64,000 nucleotides of DNA, taken from positions 9,977,952-10,041,951 of the forward strand of contig NC_045142.1 in NCBI RefSeq assembly GCF_008831285.2, given 5' to 3'. The translations under genes and the position numbers were made by a program. How positions within the stretch are numbered: position 1 is the stretch's first letter; each line of letters starts with the position of its first letter. The notes under the pieces are model-generated. The model was not told the origin of the DNA, did no database searches, and worked only from the letters and a program-made list of their open reading frames with translations. The DNA comes from Nymphaea colorata. Lineage: Eukaryota > Streptophyta > Magnoliopsida > Nymphaeales > Nymphaeaceae. Shown here piece after piece: positions 58,769-64,000 of this stretch.

Positions 58769-60189
58769 GATTAAGCTAACATAAGGTAAAGTAAGTTTAT
58801 AGTAAAAAAAAGTTGAAAAATTATATATAAACTTAGTTTTCACAAAAAATGTCATTTACCATGTTCCTTGATTGCAATTTTCAGACGGGATCAAAGCTAG
58901 AGAAATTGGTGTTTTGTTATTCAATTACTAATTCAAATCTGACTCCATAATTAGATCAGGTGTAGAAAATGAGTTCAAATTCTAGTTGAACAATTGGATC
59001 CTTTATGCAGTTTTGCAACTTAATATTAATATGGACCTAAACCAATCTGGCATCGATACAAATTAATCACATGTAAACATTGCATCTTATGCCTATAATC
59101 TGGGTTTTGTTTTGAAAAATTTAGATAAAAGTCCAAATCGAAACTCAAGTTGGTCAGATTTAGTAAGCAAGATCCTGTCCCAGTGGAAAGCCGTTACATC
59201 CCCAGCCACAACATTTTCCATGTACATAGATGCAAGCATGACTACAGCATTGTTGGGTGCTGCCGACGGATCCTATGCCGTCGGAAAAGCTTCCGTAGGC
59301 AAAAGCTTTCCCAACGGCTCGGGCCGTTGAGTTGTAGTGGTGGCCCTCGTATGGCTTGGACAGTCGAGTGATATCTATACCGATGATTAGTTCACCGCTA
59401 CAGCTTTTTGCAACCAAAAATAAAAAAAGGTTCTCCTATATGAACCTGATAGTTTGGCTATATTAAGTTGTCTATAGAAATATCATTGGCTATTCATTCG
59501 TCTGAGGACCTATTCAAACATTATAAAGGACAAACACAAGTTTAGATCACATATATACAATCAAGGCTAATGTCTGAAGCCATAGTAAATATATTTACCA
59601 TTTGATCATTGCCTTTATTCATATCAAAAAATTGGATCCAGTCTGAGTTACAAACCTGTAATCTGATCAATTAGAGCTTTAATCACATTTAACAACTCTA
59701 CTCACACTAAAACAGTCCATACGGATTGGCATATTCTTACGGTGCTTAGTGCTAAGCTTCTAAATTCTAACCAAGAGATACTAGAGAGGCCAAAGGTTAC
59801 GTTTGATGCCTTATTATGCTAAATGATCCTTTTGTTTGTGCTTTGGTATGGTAAAATGCATTGAGTTCATTTTCTTATCATTAAAAATTTAGGAATGTAA
59901 GCAAACCAGCAAAGAATGAGTCATCTCATACCGTGGTTCTTTGTAGCACAGCCAACCTATAGCTAAAACATTCTAGTTCCAAGCAGCAACAACAATCCCT
60001 GCAGCAACTATTCACAACTCAGATTGTATTCTAGCTCCATTGAGGGCTAAACACAGCAGAAGTGATGAAACAATAAATTTAATAGCTAGAAGAATGAGGA
60101 AAAGTTAATTTCGTAAAATCATATTTACAACATATAGTTCAACGTAGAACTAAATTTTAGTAGTCATACTGTACACGAAATCTAACATG
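58769..60189. other. intergenic; possible CACTA element end near 59339
   Basis: At 59250-59339 the sequence has CCGACGG/CCGTCGG motifs and ends TTGTAGTG. Its reverse complement begins CACTACAACTCAACGGC, resembling the ends and subterminal repeats of CACTA (En/Spm) elements. The other end was not found. Frames at 59112-59417 overlap this and are not considered genes. Confidence 0.35.
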
Positions 60190-61165
60190 TTTAGTTCCAA
60201 CTTTTTAACACAACGTGGACGAGTAAATGACTCCATGGCATTAAAAAGGTAAAGATAAAAAAAAGAAAGAAAACTGTGATGATACGACTGTTAAAGATGA
60301 GATTTACCTGATTGTGGATGAGGAAGGAGTAACAAGCAATTGTCAAAGCCTTCAGCAGAACATGAGTTGCTTTCAAGAACATTGATACATATGACAATAA
60401 AAAGATAAAGCATGATAAATATTAAATTAAGCAGAGAGCTTGATATGCATAACCAAATATAATAAGCTAAATAGAAGCCAATATGTTTGTAAAGTAGACG
60501 AAGTAGCCAAGCAAAAGATCATCTGCGTCCACATTCATAGTTAAGATCAGAAAATTTATCCAAAAAAATGTGGATCAAACTTACCCATTTAAGAGTGGAA
60601 ATGCTAGGATGCCATCTGCCGGTATAAGAGTACTCTTATTGTTGAAGATCAGTTCGTCCTCCTGACTCTATTTCTTCCTTATCAGAGGAGCAATGAAAGG
60701 ATGGGATTCATATATCTTCGCTACCCACAAATGAACGAAACCAAGCTGATGCAGAACAACAGAAGAGTTTAAAAAACAGAAAGGAGGATTTCAAACCTTT
60801 TGACAAAGTTGGTCATTCACACCTAATTCCATACCCTGCCACAATAACAGGAACAATAAGTGGAACTTGAAAAATGAAAATGAAGCAAAATTTATCACCA
60901 AATTGGTCCCCAGTAGAAAATTGAAAATGAAGTACAAAAAACGAATTCGCAAAGCAGATGACACTCGGCATACTCTGCCGCTAGGGAAGAACCATGTCAT
61001 TGTCAAAGAACACACATTAGATAAAGAAATGGGCGAAAGAAAGAGAGAGAGAATCGCTTGCTGAAGGGAGTAGAGTCGCTATTGCTGCCTTTGCACGTGA
61101 TGCCCTAACACACCCTAACTCAATCACAAACCTATGATCAATGCAGAAGAAGAGGGGATAAGGAG
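60190..61165 (-). other. possible small spliced transcript or decayed gene
   Basis: On the minus strand an exon-like stretch 60828-60790 (GGTATGGAATTAGGTGTG...CAAAAG) sits between a pyrimidine-rich acceptor (cctgttattgtggcag) and a GT. A candidate next exon starts at about 60749 after tctgcatcag and stays in phase to a TAG (about 60676). The joined product would be about 37 residues with no recognised family. A further donor-like CAG|gtaaat occurs near 60309. Evidence is weak and this may be noncoding. Confidence 0.2.
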
Positions 61166-61189
61166 GTGGCATTCGAGCTCACCTTTTTC

Positions 61190-61435
61190 CTTTCTAGACC
61201 CCAAAAACCATATCCCCAAGAACTCTACTCTGTTGCGCTGGGGAAGCCTTCTATTCCAAGGGAGAGACATTTTGCCTTTCTAGAACCAGAAAACGAGAGA
61301 CCCAAGAAGTCTTTGCTCTTCTACGCTTGGGAAACCCTCGATTCCAAGAGGGAGACTTCTTTTAATTCTAGAACCAGAAAACAAGAGGCCCAAGAACTCT
61401 CTGTTCTTGTGTGCTTGGGAAGCCCTTTGGGGTAG
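61190..61435. repeat. three imperfect tandem copies of an ~88-bp unit
   Basis: Three units share TTTCTAGAnCCnnAAAACnA, CCCAAGAA(C/G)TCT and GCTTGGGAA(G/A)CCnTC(T/G)ATTCCAAG blocks, starting near 61191, 61277 and 61366. An 89-codon plus-strand frame and a minus-strand frame span them, but their repeat-derived composition and lack of homology argue against coding. Confidence 0.7.
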
Positions 61436-61496
61436 TGCATGTGTCTGTTGAAGACACTTGAGTCCAATGTGTACTGGCAGTTCAATTTTGAGCGCA

Positions 61497-61662
61497 TATG
61501 AGAGAGAGAGAGAGAGAGATAGAGAGTAGTATTGAACACATTTCAGTGAAATGCAATCTAGCTGAATATTTCCCTCCATGTGAGAGAGAGAGACATAGAA
61601 AGAGAGACTAGTATGGAACACATTTCAGTGAAACGCATTCTAGCTGAATATTTCCCTCCAAA
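61497..61662. repeat. GA microsatellite and ~78-bp tandem duplication
   Basis: A (GA) run at about 61498-61520 is followed by two copies of GAACACATTTCAGTGAAA...CTAGCTGAATATTTCCCTCC (near 61533 and 61615), each associated with a gagaga tract. Confidence 0.75.
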
Positions 61663-62963
61663 GCCCATTTTTCACAAGACTAACTAGTTAGATATGATCC
61701 CTCACCATTAGAAGAAGGCCAAGTTCTAAATATTCAAAAGTATATTATGTCTTGCTAACTTCTTTTGTATTAGTTGTACAACAGATCACTTAATAAATGT
61801 GTTGTGTTCAAAAATTTATTTAGAAGTGTGATATCTAGCTTCTTGTAATGTCTTATAGAGTTTAGAAGTAATGAAAGAAATAATTAAATTTCTTTAATAA
61901 AGCAATTCTCTGTTTCCTTGAATTAGCCCTCTGCTTTTCTATGCTATCTTGAGTTTCCTTCAATGTATAAGAGCTTGGTTGGCTCCATGCCTATGCATGA
62001 AGCAGAAACTTTTCCAAATATAGCCTCAGCTTCAGCTAAGTGCTTTCATGAATTTGTGTGTGTGTGTATACTGATTTCCTATTCAATATGATTCAAACAT
62101 CTCATATTTTAATAAAAATCTTAGTAGCAAATGCATTTACTAATTATTTAGGCATGAAGCAGTTTTTGTTTATGAAGTCCAAACCAGACAGATAAAATTC
62201 ACATGTCGCAATTTGAGGTGGACTATTTGAAGGAGGCAAAGTTTGAAATATTAGAAGCCCTTGTTTTACACAAATGTGACAATAAGCTTAATAAATTCAT
62301 TGTATCTTTTTAATAATCAATTAGATGTGTAATAATTAGCTTCTTTGTAATGTTACATAAAGAGTTGAGTAGTGATAAAAGAAATGAGCCTTTTATGCTC
62401 AAGAATGGTTTGCCCTACATAATCCTTTGTTTTCTTTAATTAGCTCTATGATTTTCTTTGCTATCTTCAGTTTCCTTCACTGAGGATATTGTGGTGGCTA
62501 GACTCTATAGAGTGTGTGAAGTTTCACCTGTATCTTTTGCAACAACTTTTCTAAAGTCTCATGGTACCTGAGGGATAGAATAGTCAAACCCAAAATGGAG
62601 GTGTTGGCCAATGCTTTGGACAATTAGTTCTTTCAATCGTAAAAACACATTTAATTTTACAATTATTTATTGGAATTCTGAGTAAACTCATGAAACATTT
62701 TACTTTTACCGAGAGCAAGATTTTGCATAGGCCTACTTAGCAGTAATAATGGGTCTTCCATTTAGTATTGTATTGGGTCATAATTGAAAGCATTTTATAA
62801 TTTCAGAATGGTTCAAAGTTTCTACCTTGAATAGGATATGTCGTTGTCGATTGGGACATGTTGGTACAATGCCTACCTTCTTGCATCATGCATTTCTACA
62901 ATCACTAAGATTTGTTTTTGAATCACAAGATCCTTGTGGGTAATAAATTAGAGGATGTGCTCA
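61663..62963. other. intergenic, no gene recognised
   Basis: AT-rich sequence with a short GT run near 62058-62069. There is weak internal similarity between about 61680-62000 and 62210-62500 (motifs agaagnnnaag...taataaatgtgttg / tcttgtaatgtcttatagag / ttagccctctgcttttctatgctatcttgagtttcc), suggesting an old duplication. Confidence 0.45.
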
Positions 62964-63117
62964 TAGGGAACTATAGTTGAGAAACAACGATAACATTTTC
63001 ATTGGTATAAGTAGTTTACCATCATTAGCCACTACGTATCTAGGGAACTATAGTTGAGAAACAACGATAACATTTTCATTGGTATAAGTAGTTTACCATC
63101 ATTAGCCACTACGTATC
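62964..63117. repeat. perfect 77-bp tandem duplication
   Basis: The 77 bases 62964-63040 (starting TAGGGAACTATAGTTGAG, ending CACTACGTATC) are repeated exactly at 63041-63117. The identity implies a recent event or an assembly error. Confidence 0.95.
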
Positions 63118-64000
63118 TATGAGGATCGCTTCAGCTCACATGAGCTGCAATAAGATTTTTAAAATGAAATAGTTATTCTATGTATCATGTCTGAAAGCAT
63201 AAGGGAACTTGCAAGCCTAATTAATTTTCTTTTCCATAGCTATAGCAGGAGGAATCTTTTTGGACACATTGGTCAACTCGTAATCAAGCATGAATTTCAT
63301 GTTCTCTTCTAACTGTTGGGAGAGACAAGCAAACTTGTGCTTATATACTGAACCTAAGTATTTGGTCTTCTCTCTTAACATGTAGACTTGTTGGCCTTCA
63401 GAGCCATTACACTAGTTAGTGAACATGATCTACATTGATGCCTAGATTGAAAATGCTGGTGAAAATTTTCCCGACAAACTTTTTATTGACGCTTGAGCAA
63501 AACATCGGTAAAATTTTTATCAACGCTTGTCTCACCTTTGCAGACGTTTTCTACCTGTCGATAATATGTACTTTTTGTAGTATTACATTGATTCTTTTTC
63601 CTTTTCCTTCATTCTTGTCTTGATCAATATTATGTATTTTCACAACTTGAACATCCTTGTGAAAAACGCAAAACCATTGTTATACTTTTTGACTATTTTT
63701 CTCTTATATTGTTTATTCTATTTGATTTAATTCATTCCTAAACTCCATGATGTATTCTTGCTTCTTTTCATTTTGCCATCTCTATCACCTCTTTGGAAAT
63801 TATTGCAGCTATAGAAATTAGGATATAGAATGGTTAAAATAGTTGATAATGTGGGATGACAACGCATGCTTCTCTAACATTGGGTTTCCAACAAGTTGCA
63901 AGTAGTCATCTATTTGTGAATGTGACTACTATCTCATGAGGTTACTAACATAAAGTACATAGATGATTGAGGGTGGCTACTACATAAAATTTTCTAGGAA
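63118..64000. other. intergenic, no gene recognised
   Basis: A minus-strand open stretch near 63230-63350 could encode about 40 residues (YKHKFACLSQQLEENMKFML and following) but has no start, no splice support and no family I recognise. It could be a transposon-protein remnant. Confidence 0.35.

Noticed and set aside
59112-59417. Overlapping frames on both strands
   Set aside because: They overlap a probable CACTA terminus with CCGTCGG motifs; translations resemble nothing known.
61166-61435. 89-codon plus frame
   Set aside because: Coincides with three imperfect tandem repeats and has no homologue that I recognise.
1-64000. tRNA or rRNA genes, organelle DNA insertions
   Set aside because: No intact cloverleaf-type gene or rRNA/plastid/mitochondrial gene sequence was recognised anywhere in the window; only SINE-like A/B-box resemblances were seen.

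Overview
The window is nuclear DNA from a flowering plant. The supporting signs are AT-rich intergenic DNA full of microsatellites and miniature transposons, genes split by GT..AG introns of 0.1 to 5.8 kb, and exons matching land-plant families: a MAM33/p32 mitochondrial acidic protein, a PSY-type sulfated peptide precursor and plant alpha/beta hydrolases. The species cannot be fixed from the sequence alone. Roughly 4.1 kb is coding; all four genes are on the minus strand.

Layout. 1-10.8 kb: no supported gene; dispersed repeats, two hAT-like MITEs with perfect 8-bp target-site duplications, and long AT microsatellites. 10.84-15.89 kb: a complete three-exon p32/MAM33-family gene whose 4-kb second intron carries at least two MITEs. 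17.40-19.67 kb: a two-exon gene for a 73-residue precursor of a PSY-type peptide (signal peptide in exon 1, DY-DPSAN-RHDP core in exon 2), easy to miss because the exons are 2 kb apart and tiny. 24.12-28.52 kb and 35.63-45.51 kb: two six-exon alpha/beta hydrolase paralogues. They are tandem duplicates, and the duplicated unit includes the 3' flanks and about 2-3 kb of 5' flank; part of the 5' flank exists a third time at 31.9-33.4 kb. Intron 1 of the second paralogue has grown from 0.9 to 5.8 kb, mostly through a 19-monomer, 168-bp satellite array with higher-order (three-monomer) structure. 45.5-64 kb: repeats, MITEs, a possible LTR-retrotransposon primer-binding site, locally duplicated blocks and short tandem duplications; no gene I can defend.

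The genes do not form one pathway. p32 is expected in the mitochondrial matrix, the PSY precursor enters the secretory pathway and yields an apoplastic growth peptide, and the hydrolases' substrate is unknown. Most striking are the PSY gene, the satellite with higher-order repeats inside an intron, and a small palindromic sequence at two sites, one of them an apparent insertion relative to duplicated copies of its host segment.

All exon boundaries were read by hand from splice consensus, phase continuity and family homology; no alignment program or transcript data were used.
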